From the NCBI GenBank assembly GCA_963997635.1, contig CAXEND010000002.1:124001-188000 (forward strand): a stretch of DNA of 64,000 nucleotides, read 5' to 3'. This DNA comes from GCA-2728135 sp002728135 (GTDB lineage: Bacteria > Pseudomonadota > Alphaproteobacteria > UBA828). Both the position numbers and the translations under genes were made by a program. Below are positions 8,548-17,145 of the stretch, one piece after another; position 1 is the first letter of the stretch; each line of letters starts with the position of its first letter. The notes under the pieces are model-generated. The model saw only the letters and a list, made by a program, of their open reading frames with translations, was not told where the DNA came from and did no database searches.

Positions 8548-9435
8548 ATGGATAAATTTGAACCAAAAAATCTGCCAATGGGAACTTCAAATGCTCAAGA
8601 GAAACTTGAGGTTAAAAACTGGTTTCAACAACTCAGAGATAGAATCTGCTATTCATTTGAATCTCTTGAAGAAGAACTTTGTGAACATACCAACACTTCT
8701 TCACCAGGGAAATTCGTTCCCAAAAAATGGATCAGAGATCAAGGTCTTGGTGGTGGTGGTAAAATGTCTATTATGCACGGTCATTTATTTGAAAAAGTTG
8801 GTGTAAATATATCAACAGTACACGGTGAATTTTCTAAAGAATTTAGCGACTCAATACCAGGCACGAGAGATAACTCTGCGTTTTGGGCCACTGGTATTTC
8901 GGTTGTTGCCCATCCACAGTCACCATTGGTCCCTGCAGTCCACATGAATACAAGACATATAGTTACATCTAAAAGTTGGTTTGGAGGTGGGGCTGACCTT
9001 ACACCGACTATCCCAAACGATCTAGATGCAAAAACCTTTCATAATGCTCTCAAAAAAGGGTGTGACAAACATAACCCAGAATATTACCAGTGCTTCAAAG
9101 ACTGGTGTCGGGAATATTTTTTTCTTCCCCATCGTAATGAAGAAAGAGGGGTTGGTGGTATATTTTATGATTATTTAAACACTGGGACATTCAGCTCTGA
9201 CCTATCTTTTACCAAAACTGTTGGCCTTACTTTCCTCAATGTTTACACCAATATCGTAAGGCAGCACATGCAGAAGCCATGGACGGAGAAAGACAAAGAA
9301 CATCAGTTAATAAAACGTGGTCGTTACGCCGAATTTAACTTACTTTATGACAGAGGCACCCAATTTGGCTTGAAGACTGGGGGAAATATTGAAGCAATCT
9401 TAATGTCAATGCCACCCAATGTTAAATGGCCCTAA
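8548..9435 (+). CDS. hemF: Oxygen-dependent coproporphyrinogen III oxidase
   Basis: Converts coproporphyrinogen III to protoporphyrinogen IX using O2, the antepenultimate step of heme synthesis. The 295-aa protein has SWFGGGADLTP at ~143-153, the NTR segment (HMNTRHIV) and YFFLPHRNEERGVGGIFYDY around 190-210, all hallmarks of HemF. No oxygen-independent HemN is present in this window, in keeping with an aerobic life. It follows trmL with a 4-base gap. Heme made here would serve the flanking bc1 genes and the oxidase genes at 52-58 kb. Confidence 0.97.
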   Translation: MDKFEPKNLPMGTSNAQEKLEVKNWFQQLRDRICYSFESLEEELCEHTNTSSPGKFVPKKWIRDQGLGGGGKMSIMHGHLFEKVGVNISTVHGEFSKEFSDSIPGTRDNSAFWATGISVVAHPQSPLVPAVHMNTRHIVTSKSWFGGGADLTPTIPNDLDAKTFHNALKKGCDKHNPEYYQCFKDWCREYFFLPHRNEERGVGGIFYDYLNTGTFSSDLSFTKTVGLTFLNVYTNIVRQHMQKPWTEKDKEHQLIKRGRYAEFNLLYDRGTQFGLKTGGNIEAILMSMPPNVKWP

Positions 9436-9472
9436 AAGACTTAAAAATTGAAAATATAAAAATTATTTAAAT

Positions 9473-10795
9473 TTATTGATGATTCTCAGCATCTTGATTT
9501 GATAAATTTTTAATCTCTTTTTCCAGCTTTAATAATAAATCTTCTCGATTTGGTTTAAACGACTCCTTAATCCAAAAATTCTCAAGATCTCTCAATAGGT
9601 TTCCTACTAGTTCTCCCGATGAAATTCCATGAGAAATAACATCTCCCCCATTTAATGGAAATTTGGGTGAGACCCAAATCTTTGCTTTATTAAAAAGAGC
9701 TAACCACTCATCACTGTCACTTGAAGATAAACCACCATCTTCGGCCCAGTTCAATAATATTTTTTGCAAACAATCTTCAGTATTGAAAGGATAAAAAGTC
9801 TGATCACCCTTTTTTCTATAATATCTTGGCTTTAATCTAGGTTCGGGTAAAGTAAGACGAAAGAACCTAGCTGCTTGAATTTTAGAAAATTTTAATTTTT
9901 CAGATATTTTTGAAATATTATCATGATTATTTCTAAATAATGCAGCAAGCCTACAAATAGAATCAAGCACTAAACTTCCACGACAAAATGATTCCAAACC
10001 TAACAAGTCCTCCAAGATATTCAATTTTGTGACTCCCGGAAGTAAAATATCTAAAACACCAATATTAGCCATAGACTGCAATGCCAATAATGGATTAGGT
10101 GCAGACAATAGTTTTAATGTCTCTTGATTAAGTCTCTCACCAGAAATTTTATTTAAAAATTGAGCTGATTCACTGCATGCTTTTAAAGCACGTGGATCTG
10201 GTAAGCCAATGCCATACCAAGCAAAGAACCTAAAAAAACGCAACAATCTTAAATGATCTTCCTCAATACGCTTTCTAGGATTTCCCACAAAGAGAATTTG
10301 ACCATTTCTTAAATCATCTATTCCACCAAATGGGTCAAATACTAGACCTTCAGAATTACAACTTAATGTATTTATAGTAAAATCACGCCTGTTTGCATCC
10401 TCAACCCAATCATTTATAAATTCAACTTTTGCCTGCCGACCAAAATTTTCAGAATCACGCCTGAGTGTTGTCACCTCAAAACGCCTTCCCGCTATAATTG
10501 TGATAACAGTTCCATAAGACAAACCAACATTTATTGTTTTAAAACCCTCATTTCTGAGTTTTTCAGTTACTATTTCAGGTCTATCTGTAGTTGCAATATC
10601 AATGTCTGTAACAGGAAGCTGCAAAAGGGAGTCACGCACACATCCTCCAACAAAACGAACCTCTGCATCATTTGAGATCAAAATTTTAAACAAAATTTTG
10701 GTCTCTTTAGAAAAAAACCATTGAGGCAGGGGCTTGATATATGTTTTTGCTGTCACTTGTAATTTACTCGAATTGGCCAGGAATAATCTTACCAT
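9473..10795 (-). CDS. cca: CCA tRNA nucleotidyltransferase (class II, PcnB/Cca family)
   Basis: Adds or repairs the 3'-terminal CCA of tRNAs. The 440-aa protein has the class II nucleotidyltransferase head FVGGCVRDSLL (48-58) and the metal-binding pair Asp64/Asp66 in TDIDIA, then EDHLRLLRFFRFFAWYG, typical of the neck domain. PcnB-type poly(A) polymerases share these motifs, but alphaproteobacteria normally have one such gene that acts as Cca. The ATG at 10795 overlaps the upstream DUF6111 gene by 32 bases with a poor ribosome-binding site. A GTG at 10756, just after that gene's stop, is an alternative start. Confidence 0.9.
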   Translation of the reverse strand: MVRLFLANSSKLQVTAKTYIKPLPQWFFSKETKILFKILISNDAEVRFVGGCVRDSLLQLPVTDIDIATTDRPEIVTEKLRNEGFKTINVGLSYGTVITIIAGRRFEVTTLRRDSENFGRQAKVEFINDWVEDANRRDFTINTLSCNSEGLVFDPFGGIDDLRNGQILFVGNPRKRIEEDHLRLLRFFRFFAWYGIGLPDPRALKACSESAQFLNKISGERLNQETLKLLSAPNPLLALQSMANIGVLDILLPGVTKLNILEDLLGLESFCRGSLVLDSICRLAALFRNNHDNISKISEKLKFSKIQAARFFRLTLPEPRLKPRYYRKKGDQTFYPFNTEDCLQKILLNWAEDGGLSSSDSDEWLALFNKAKIWVSPKFPLNGGDVISHGISSGELVGNLLRDLENFWIKESFKPNREDLLLKLEKEIKNLSNQDAENHQ

Positions 10796-11036
10796 TTTCT
10801 ATGTGAGGTGGGGTATAATGCCCTTCTGGTGGATCTCCTGATGAAAATGAGAGGCTAACCAAAGATGCAACTACCAAGACTGCTCCTATGGCTATTAAAG
10901 GATAAAATGGTAACTTATTAGAGACCCTATCTTTTGTATTTACAGGCCTTATCTTTCTAATCAAAATTAAATAGACAATGTATAGAATTGTTGGTGCACA
11001 CAACAATAACAAATGGATAAGCGTAACCCTAAGCAA
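10764..11036 (-). CDS. DUF6111-type small membrane protein
   Basis: A 90-residue protein with two predicted membrane helices (about 5-25 and 48-68) and a charged linker. It starts at TTG, supported by AAGGAG six bases upstream and by the NUDIX stop two bases before. Size, topology and the fixed place between a CoA-pyrophosphatase gene and cca match the uncharacterised alphaproteobacterial DUF6111 family. Function is unknown. The context (tRNA maturation, nucleotide clean-up) gives no clear hint. Confidence 0.7.
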   Translation of the reverse strand: MLRVTLIHLLLLCAPTILYIVYLILIRKIRPVNTKDRVSNKLPFYPLIAIGAVLVVASLVSLSFSSGDPPEGHYTPPHIENGKIIPGQFE

Positions 11037-11037
11037 A

Positions 11038-11700
11038 TTAAACTCCTTGTCTAACTGTTCGTATTTTATTCCTTAAATTTACTATGATTGCCGCTGTTGC
11101 ACCCCATATCTCATGACCTTTATAATCAATGATAAAGGTATCTTTACTTAATCCTAGAGAGGACATAATTTTTCTTCTAAAATTTCTCAAATCTAGTAAA
11201 TAATACAAAGGCACTTCAATAATCTCATCTACCTCTGATGGATTGGCAACAAAATTTACTTTAGGATTCACAATTCCTACAACTGGAGTTATTCTATAAC
11301 CACTTCTAACGTAGTGATTTCCAAGACAACCAACAACCTCAACATTTTCTGGGGGTAGGCCTATTTCCTCATACGCCTCTCGTAATGCAGTATCTCTAGG
11401 GCTAGGATCAAAATCCTCTTTCTTCCCCCCCGGAAATGAAATTTGCCCTGCATGCTCAGACATATTCTCTGGTCGTTTAGTTAATAAAATTTTATAGGTC
11501 TTATCTCTTTTGATGATAGGAACTAAAACCGCAGCAGACTTAATTTTCATGGTTGGAGAAGGACTCATTGAATCTAGAATAAAATTTCCATTATCTGACC
11601 ATCCCTGTAGATCATCTGCATTTGATATAATCTCTGCCCAGAGGATGTCTGATGATTCTAATGAAGAAAATAAAAGACGAGAGAAAACAATTTCATTCAC
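11038..11700 (-). CDS. NUDIX hydrolase, CoA pyrophosphatase type
   Basis: The NUDIX box is seen as PGGKKEDFDPSPRDTALREAYEEIGL, split here as PGGKKEDFD and ALREAYEEIGL. The extended form with SPRDTALREAYEEIGLP matches the YeaB/CoA diphosphatase group, which cleaves CoA to 3',5'-ADP and 4'-phosphopantetheine. I favour the GTG at 11700 (220 aa): it lies one base after the DUF1285 stop and has AAGGA eight bases upstream. An ATG at 11724 overlapping the previous gene lacks a ribosome-binding site. It is the second gene of a DUF1285-NUDIX-DUF6111-cca block that is conserved in alphaproteobacteria. Confidence 0.85.
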   Translation of the reverse strand: MNEIVFSRLLFSSLESSDILWAEIISNADDLQGWSDNGNFILDSMSPSPTMKIKSAAVLVPIIKRDKTYKILLTKRPENMSEHAGQISFPGGKKEDFDPSPRDTALREAYEEIGLPPENVEVVGCLGNHYVRSGYRITPVVGIVNPKVNFVANPSEVDEIIEVPLYYLLDLRNFRRKIMSSLGLSKDTFIIDYKGHEIWGATAAIIVNLRNKIRTVRQGV

Positions 11701-11701
11701 C

Positions 11702-12226
11702 CTATAAATCCTTATTTGAATCATAGGAAAAAAAGAGGCCGTTACTCCATACTCCTAGTGATGCTGAATTTTGCGAGTCCTTATATTGAAATAAATCAGC
11801 TAGTTCATACCAGACCTGTCTTGCTGTAATTGCCTCAAGACCTTTGCGAATCATGATGTATGGTGCTTGATCTCCATTTGGTCTACTTCTAAAAACTAAT
11901 GGATGCTCTATACCAACACTAACCTTATCATCTAAATTTGTAGTAAAATGGATAATTTGATTTTTGTTGGAACCTTCCACCTCCATTTTAACTGCAATAA
12001 AAGGTACATCTTCTACAAAAATCCGTGCCTTTTCTACAGGTGTAACTAACCAAAAATCACCTGCCTCATCACGCTCTAGAACTCCTGCAAATAATTTTAC
12101 TAATGACATGCGCGTGATAGGGGATCCATCATGAGTCCAAGTGCCATTCGCTAATATGCTTATGTCAATATCACCACAATTATACGGTGCCAGATTAGGC
12201 ACAGATTTTTTTTCATTTGTATTCAT
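11702..12226 (-). CDS. DUF1285 domain-containing protein
   Basis: A soluble 174-aa protein with no signal peptide or membrane helix. DGSPITRMSLVKLFAGVLERDEAGDFWLVTPVEKARIFVEDVPF, seen at residues ~34-77, is characteristic of the DUF1285 family of alpha- and gammaproteobacteria. Homologues have a two-domain beta-rich fold but no assigned role. It is the first gene of the run into the NUDIX, DUF6111 and cca genes. The upstream gap toward acoC (68 bp) contains a 7-bp inverted repeat ATCCAAG/CTTGGAT at 12234-12280. Confidence 0.82.
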   Translation of the reverse strand: MNTNEKKSVPNLAPYNCGDIDISILANGTWTHDGSPITRMSLVKLFAGVLERDEAGDFWLVTPVEKARIFVEDVPFIAVKMEVEGSNKNQIIHFTTNLDDKVSVGIEHPLVFRSRPNGDQAPYIMIRKGLEAITARQVWYELADLFQYKDSQNSASLGVWSNGLFFSYDSNKDL

Positions 12227-12294
12227 AGTTTATATCCAAGCAAAAAATTACCTGAAAAAACCTAAAACTTTATCTTGGATTACCAATTAGAAGC

Positions 12295-13410
12295 CTAAGC
12301 CATAAGCTCTAACAATACCCTATTTACTTCATTAGCAGCTTCCATTTGAACCATGTGCCCTTTTTCAGGGACTATGAGTACGGAAACTGAATCTGGGAAA
12401 CCATGTGCATGAGCAGATGGAATGATTTTATCTTCTGAGCCCCAAATAATCTGCACGGGTATATTTAGTTCTGTAATATTATCTCGCATTACAGCTACCT
12501 GAACACCGTCAGGAGCAAAAGAGGACATAATAGTTGTTAGGGCCTTTTTTACACCATCCTTACGCTTAAAAGTAAGTAAATCCTCAACCAAACTACGTGT
12601 TACCAGAGAGGAATCACCAAAAAGCTTTACAGCTTGGGATTTCATATCTTTTCTTCGATCAGCCTCAACAAACCCATTAAGATAGTCTGAGTCAATCTCT
12701 GATCCAAGACCAGCACTTCCAATTAGTGAAAGCGAAGACACTCTCTCTGAGTATTTAAGTGAGAAAGCCAAGGAGATAGCCCCGCCCATAGAATGACCAA
12801 CGAAATGAGCCTTTTCTATACCAAAATTATCCATAAAATCTAAAATAATAGATACAAAAAATTCTATTGAACCATCTTCAACTTCTTTAGATGAACCACC
12901 ATGACCAGGTAAATCAATTGCATAAACTGCCCTAGCCTCTGCCAACGAATCGTGGCTAAACAACCAATTGTTTAAATCTCCTCCAAAGCCGTGAATAAGA
13001 ATAGCTGGGATGCCACCTTCTCCTCGTTGAGCATATTGAATTTGTTTTCCATTGAGATCTATGGTTTCTGTTCCTGAACCCTCAGAATCCTCATCGGGTT
13101 CTGGGGGGACATAATTTTCCTGAAAGTCTGAGATAAAATTGTCTATTGCTTCATCACCTATAGATCCATCTGCAACAACTCCGAGAAGTGCTCCTACAGT
13201 TAGTGTTTCCCCTGTCTGGCCAACACACCTTCTTATTGTACCACCGACTGCGGCTTCAACAGCACCAGTTATTTTTTCAGTTTCTACCTCTAATAACTCA
13301 TCACCTGACTCAATTTCGTCGCCCTCTTCTACTAGCCACTCACCTAGCTTGCCCTCTGTCATCGCCAAGCCCCATTTAGGCATGGTTATTGAGTGAATTT
13401 CACCTGACAT
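12295..13410 (-). CDS. acoC: Lipoyl-alpha/beta-hydrolase fusion, AcoC-like E2 subunit
   Basis: Third subunit of an acetoin-dehydrogenase-like complex. Residues 1-80 are a biotinyl/lipoyl domain with the lipoylated Lys46 in VETEKITG. A short acidic linker (~100-116) leads to an alpha/beta hydrolase domain (120-371) with nucleophile Ser207 in GHSMGG, Asp327 in GSEDK and His352 in KGHMVQ. This is the AcoC architecture: it lacks the E1/E3-binding domain and the HxxxD catalytic core of canonical E2s. In acetoin dehydrogenase the protein passes the acyl group to CoA. The gap to acoB is 3 bases. The true 2-oxo or acyloin substrate is not determined by sequence. Confidence 0.85.
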   Translation of the reverse strand: MSGEIHSITMPKWGLAMTEGKLGEWLVEEGDEIESGDELLEVETEKITGAVEAAVGGTIRRCVGQTGETLTVGALLGVVADGSIGDEAIDNFISDFQENYVPPEPDEDSEGSGTETIDLNGKQIQYAQRGEGGIPAILIHGFGGDLNNWLFSHDSLAEARAVYAIDLPGHGGSSKEVEDGSIEFFVSIILDFMDNFGIEKAHFVGHSMGGAISLAFSLKYSERVSSLSLIGSAGLGSEIDSDYLNGFVEADRRKDMKSQAVKLFGDSSLVTRSLVEDLLTFKRKDGVKKALTTIMSSFAPDGVQVAVMRDNITELNIPVQIIWGSEDKIIPSAHAHGFPDSVSVLIVPEKGHMVQMEAANEVNRVLLELMA

Positions 13411-13413
13411 CAG

Positions 13414-14424
13414 CTATGCCTCCATAACTAAGCGAACTGCATCACTTACCTGATTAGCATCGGGAATATACATATCTTCTAATGCATCAGAAAATGGAAC
13501 TGGAGTGTGTGGTGCAGTGACCATTTTAATTGGTGCTTTTAAGGATCCGAATGCCTCTTGTGCAACTAGAGCAGACACATCAGTTGCAATACTGCAACGT
13601 GGGTTTGCCTCATCCAGAACAACCAACCTACCAGTGTTTTCTACACTTTCAATTATAGTCTCTGTATCCATAGGGGAAGTTGTTCTTAAATCAACAACCT
13701 CACAATTTACGCCATCCTTTGCAAGATTATCAGCAGCTTCATTTGCAATATGAACCATACGGCCCAGAGTAACAATTGTTACATCATCTCCTTCACGTGT
13801 AATGTTTGCTTCGCCAAATGGGATAGCATAAGGCTCTTCCGGCACATCTCCTTCTAGGGTATAGAGAAATTTATGCTCACAGAAAATTACAGGATCATTA
13901 TCTCTTATGGATTGAATTAAAAGACCCTTTGCATCGTAGGGATTTGATGGTGTAACTACTTTAAGCCCTGGAATATGGGTAAAAACAGGATACAGACATT
14001 GTGAATGCTGTGCAGCAGCTCTAAGTCCAGCACCATACATAGTTCGGATTACTACTGGAGTTTCAGCCTTGCCTCCAAACATATATCGGAACTTAGCTGC
14101 CTGATTGAAGATTTGATCAAAACAAACCCCCATAAAATCTATAAACATTAATTCTGCTACTGGTCGCAAGCCAGCAGTAGCAGCACCAACCGCTGCACCA
14201 ATAAACCCGCTCTCTGTAATTGGAGTATCTAAAACACGATCATCACCATATTTTGGCTGCAGACCCTTTGTAACTCCTAAAACTCCCCCCCAAGCATCAC
14301 GTTCGCCTGGAGAGCCAAGACCACCTGCAACATCTTCGCCCATTATAACAACTGTTTCATCTCGCTCCATCTCTTGGTCAAGAGCTTCATTGATAGCCTG
14401 TTGATAACTAATTTTTCGAGCCAT
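13414..14424 (-). CDS. acoB: Thiamine-dependent dehydrogenase E1 beta subunit (AcoB-like)
   Basis: Beta half of the TPP-dependent E1. The 336-aa protein has the transketolase-type pyrimidine-binding domain (VVIMGEDVAGGLG near 25-37, DTPITESGFIGAAVGAA near 66-82) and the C-terminal transketolase domain (DLRTTSPMDTETI around 245-257). PdhB and AcoB cannot be separated on motifs alone; the adjacent AcoC-type E2 argues for an acetoin/acyloin or methylacetoin type enzyme. Spacing is 11 bases from acoA and 3 bases to acoC, so one operon. Confidence 0.88.
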   Translation of the reverse strand: MARKISYQQAINEALDQEMERDETVVIMGEDVAGGLGSPGERDAWGGVLGVTKGLQPKYGDDRVLDTPITESGFIGAAVGAATAGLRPVAELMFIDFMGVCFDQIFNQAAKFRYMFGGKAETPVVIRTMYGAGLRAAAQHSQCLYPVFTHIPGLKVVTPSNPYDAKGLLIQSIRDNDPVIFCEHKFLYTLEGDVPEEPYAIPFGEANITREGDDVTIVTLGRMVHIANEAADNLAKDGVNCEVVDLRTTSPMDTETIIESVENTGRLVVLDEANPRCSIATDVSALVAQEAFGSLKAPIKMVTAPHTPVPFSDALEDMYIPDANQVSDAVRLVMEA

Positions 14425-14435
14425 TTGGCCCTCCT

Positions 14436-15404
14436 TTAGTAAGATACGTATACGTCAGTAAGTAAATCTTCAGAAGTTGGAAGTGGCGAGGCTTTTGCTT
14501 TGCTAACTGAATTGTCAATTAACTCCGCCACTTCACCGTCTATAGAATCAAGGTCATCGGACTCGAGTAAAGCTGCACCTATAACTTTCTCCCGAAATTG
14601 AGATAGCGCATCCACAGATTCCCGTATTTCTTTTACTTCATCTTTGCCACGATATGTCTGAGAGTCTCCTTCAAAATGGCCATAATATCGAGATAATCGT
14701 GTTTCTATAAAACTAGGCCCATCTCCAGCACGAGCTCTTTCTACGGCCTCTTTCGCGGCTTCATGGACAGCAAAAAAATCAAATCCATCGACAGATACTC
14801 CCGGCAAACCAAAGCCCTTGGCTCGATCTACTGGATTGCCTCCTCCAATTGCCCAACTCGATGATGTCGTCTCAGCATATCCATTATTTTCTAAAACAAA
14901 AATGGCAGGTAATTTCCAAACAGCTGCTAGGTTCATTCCCTCAGCATTTGTACCTTGATTGAAAGCTCCATCTCCAACAAAACAAACAGCTACTCCACCT
15001 GTTCCAAGATTCTTGTTCGCCAATGCTGCACCGCAAATCAATGGCGGGCCTCCACCTACAATCCCATTTGCACCCATCATGCCTTTATCAAGGTCAGCAA
15101 TATGCATTGAACCACCCTTGCCCGCACAAAGACCGTCAGTGCGGCCATATATCTCTGCCATCATTCCGTCAACATCGCAGCCTTTTGCAATACAATGTCC
15201 GTGTCCTCTGTGAGTGCTGGCAATATAATCACGATCATCAAGGTTCATCATTACCCCAACACCGCTTGCTTCTTCACCTGCGTAAAGATGAACAAAACCA
15301 GGGATCTCACCTGTTGCAAAATCTACATGTAGACGCTCTTCAAACTCCCGGATAGTCTTCATTGTCCGGTAGGCGCGTAGGAGTTCTTCACGCGCTAGTT
15401 GCAT
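14436..15404 (-). CDS. acoA: Thiamine-dependent dehydrogenase E1 alpha subunit (AcoA-like)
   Basis: Alpha half of the TPP-dependent E1. The start is the ATG at 15404 (322 aa), because GGAGG lies 5 bases upstream; an in-frame TTG at 15416 lies on that site itself. The TPP motif begins GDG at 144-146 and ends at Asn174 (ENNGYA). STHRGHGHCIAKG (63-75) and YGRTDGLCAGKGGSMHI (86-102) are typical of PdhA/AcoA. It is the promoter-proximal gene of an operon with acoB and acoC; no E3 (lipoamide dehydrogenase) gene is present. Two dyads lie just upstream. Confidence 0.88.
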   Translation of the reverse strand: MQLAREELLRAYRTMKTIREFEERLHVDFATGEIPGFVHLYAGEEASGVGVMMNLDDRDYIASTHRGHGHCIAKGCDVDGMMAEIYGRTDGLCAGKGGSMHIADLDKGMMGANGIVGGGPPLICGAALANKNLGTGGVAVCFVGDGAFNQGTNAEGMNLAAVWKLPAIFVLENNGYAETTSSSWAIGGGNPVDRAKGFGLPGVSVDGFDFFAVHEAAKEAVERARAGDGPSFIETRLSRYYGHFEGDSQTYRGKDEVKEIRESVDALSQFREKVIGAALLESDDLDSIDGEVAELIDNSVSKAKASPLPTSEDLLTDVYVSY

Positions 15405-15428
15405 ATTAACCTCCAATTATAGTTGTTC

Positions 15429-15446
15429 CTCGTTATAAAAAACGAG
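15429..15446. promoter_or_regulatory. 18-bp dyad in the acoA leader
   Basis: CTCGTT at 15429-15434 and AACGAG at 15441-15446 form a perfect 6-bp inverted repeat around six A/T bases, 25 bp upstream of the acoA start. It could be a repressor or activator site, or a short leader hairpin. A partial copy (CTAGTTATA) follows at 15450-15458. Confidence 0.4.
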
Positions 15447-15466
15447 TACCTAGTTATAGCCAATTG

Positions 15467-15498
15467 CCAGCTGAAAGACTTTATCTATCTAGAGCTGG
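15467..15498. promoter_or_regulatory. Spaced inverted repeat in the acoA/NUDIX divergent region
   Basis: CCAGCT (15467-15472) and AGCTGG (15493-15498) are perfect inverse copies whose centres are 26 bp apart. The region also holds the start of the divergent NUDIX gene at 15541. The spacing would suit two subunits or a DNA-bending regulator of the aco-like operon; this is inference. Confidence 0.3.
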
Positions 15499-15540
15499 TA
15501 TAAAGCATAGGATAGTGTATTAACCTATTAATATATTATT

Positions 15541-15984
15541 ATGCCTTGTCCAAGCGGTCCCGAAAAGGGGATAAAACAAATTATCATGAAAATTTCTATA
15601 AATTTAAGAGTATATGGGCTTCTAATGCGAGAAAGAAGAGTTTTAGTGGCCGAAGAAAAGGTTGGCCACCAAGAAATTCTTAAATTTCCTGGTGGGGGTG
15701 TTGAAGTTGATGAAACACCAGAGCAGGCATTAATTAGGGAGTTTAGAGAAGAATGCCAAATTAATATAACCCCAATTGGCCTAGTTCATGTTCCTGGAAC
15801 ACTTTTTAGCCCATGGATCCATAGGCTTTACACTCCCTTATTTTATGAGATAAAGAGTTTAGGAAAACCAAAAGCCCACCCTTCAGAAAAAATTAATTTA
15901 CGCTTCCTGAATCCATCTGATCTACTAAATAATGATAGAGTTGCTTTGCCCGAACGCGAAGCTCTTAAAAAGATTTTAGACTGA
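15541..15984 (+). CDS. NUDIX hydrolase
   Basis: A 147-aa protein with a clear NUDIX box: GGGVEVDET begins at 51 and REFREEC is at 67-73, matching GX5EX7REUXEEXGU except that Cys replaces the usual Gly near the end. The substrate cannot be inferred; MutT-like nucleotide clean-up is possible. The first ATG has no ribosome-binding site. An ATG at 15586 (residue 16), directly before the first conserved strand, would give a 132-aa protein and may be the real start. Divergent from the aco-like operon and 33 bp ahead of the RND adaptor gene. Confidence 0.8.
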   Translation: MPCPSGPEKGIKQIIMKISINLRVYGLLMRERRVLVAEEKVGHQEILKFPGGGVEVDETPEQALIREFREECQINITPIGLVHVPGTLFSPWIHRLYTPLFYEIKSLGKPKAHPSEKINLRFLNPSDLLNNDRVALPEREALKKILD

Positions 15985-16017
15985 GGAATAAAACACTAAT
16001 TAAAAAAGGCTTAGATA

Positions 16018-17136
16018 ATGGCTAAACGCTATACTGTAGTTTTGAATCTGATAATCATAACTTTTATATCAGTTGGTTTTTCTTCAATCTTACAGGCTGG
16101 ACAAACTGCTAGTGTAGAGGTGAATAAAGTTAAAACACAATTCTTATCAGAAAATATAAAATTTACTGCACGTTTAGTCGCAGTCCAATCTGGATATGTT
16201 TCAGCACGCATAGCTGGACCAGTAATAGACGTTAGAATTGAGTTAGGAGATTATGTAGAAAAAGGGGAAATTATTGCAAAAACAGATACTGCGTTGCTAG
16301 TTGGTGAAAATAATCGTCTAAAAGCTCTCGTTGATGAGTCAATACGACAAGTTGCACGCTTTCAATCAGAAGCAAATCTAAAACTAGCTGAATTGAACAG
16401 ACTTGAAAAATTACAAAATTCTGTGGTCTTCCAAAAAAGCCAGTACGAAGATTCTAGGCAAAAACTTATAATAGCAAAAAAACTTATTGAAATTGCTATA
16501 GCCAAAAAATCTATAGCAGAGGCTAATTTAGCTATTAATGAGGTCAACTTAGAGTGGTCAACTGTCCGTGCACCATATAATGGTATTATTACAGCTATCC
16601 ATACTGAAATTGGTAGCTGGCTACAAAAAGGTCAGAATGTTATTACAATGCTGAATAATAGAGACCTAGAAATATTAGCAGACCTACCGGCCAAATACAT
16701 TTCTGGAATAGAACAAGGAATGCCAATAGCATTTATTTCCACTAATGAAGAGAAATTTCAGGCGATTGTTCGAAAAATTCTTCCTGAAGAAGATATACTT
16801 AGCCACACCAGACAAGTACGCTTTACACCTGATTCCAAATTTTTAAATAGTTCAATAGCCCCCGGACAATCAGTAACAATAATAATTCCTGTTGGGAGTA
16901 AAAAAGATTCAATTACTGTCCATAAAGATGCATTGGTAAATGTAGCTGGTCAGACGTTTGTTTTTGTCGCCATAGAAGGTAAAGCTCAAATTAGGCCAAT
17001 AACGATTGGGTCATCCATAGGTAACAGATTTGAGGTTATCAACGGTCTTCAAGATGGGGAACAAGTGGTGATTCGTGGTAATGAGCGTCTCCAACCTGGT
17101 CAATCTATAAAAATTAGCACTAAAACTGAGGAATAA
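16018..17136 (+). CDS. RND efflux system periplasmic adaptor (MFP family)
   Basis: Membrane-fusion protein that couples an inner-membrane RND pump to an outer-membrane channel. The 372-aa protein has an N-terminal signal/anchor (about 8-26), a lipoyl-type hairpin (RIAGPVIDVRIELGDYVEKG near 63-82), an alpha-helical coiled-coil hairpin (~100-165), a return lipoyl strand (VRAPYNGIITAI near 180-192) and beta-barrel plus proximal domains to the C terminus. No lipoprotein cysteine is visible. It precedes the permease by 9 bases. No TolC-like outer-membrane gene is in the window. Confidence 0.92.
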   Translation: MAKRYTVVLNLIIITFISVGFSSILQAGQTASVEVNKVKTQFLSENIKFTARLVAVQSGYVSARIAGPVIDVRIELGDYVEKGEIIAKTDTALLVGENNRLKALVDESIRQVARFQSEANLKLAELNRLEKLQNSVVFQKSQYEDSRQKLIIAKKLIEIAIAKKSIAEANLAINEVNLEWSTVRAPYNGIITAIHTEIGSWLQKGQNVITMLNNRDLEILADLPAKYISGIEQGMPIAFISTNEEKFQAIVRKILPEEDILSHTRQVRFTPDSKFLNSSIAPGQSVTIIIPVGSKKDSITVHKDALVNVAGQTFVFVAIEGKAQIRPITIGSSIGNRFEVINGLQDGEQVVIRGNERLQPGQSIKISTKTEE

Positions 17137-17145
17137 ATTAAGACC

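Noticed and set aside
12234..12280. ATCCAAG/CTTGGAT inverted repeat with 33-base spacing between the DUF1285 and acoC genes
   Set aside because: Arms are short and far apart; likely chance, with no U-tract for a terminator.
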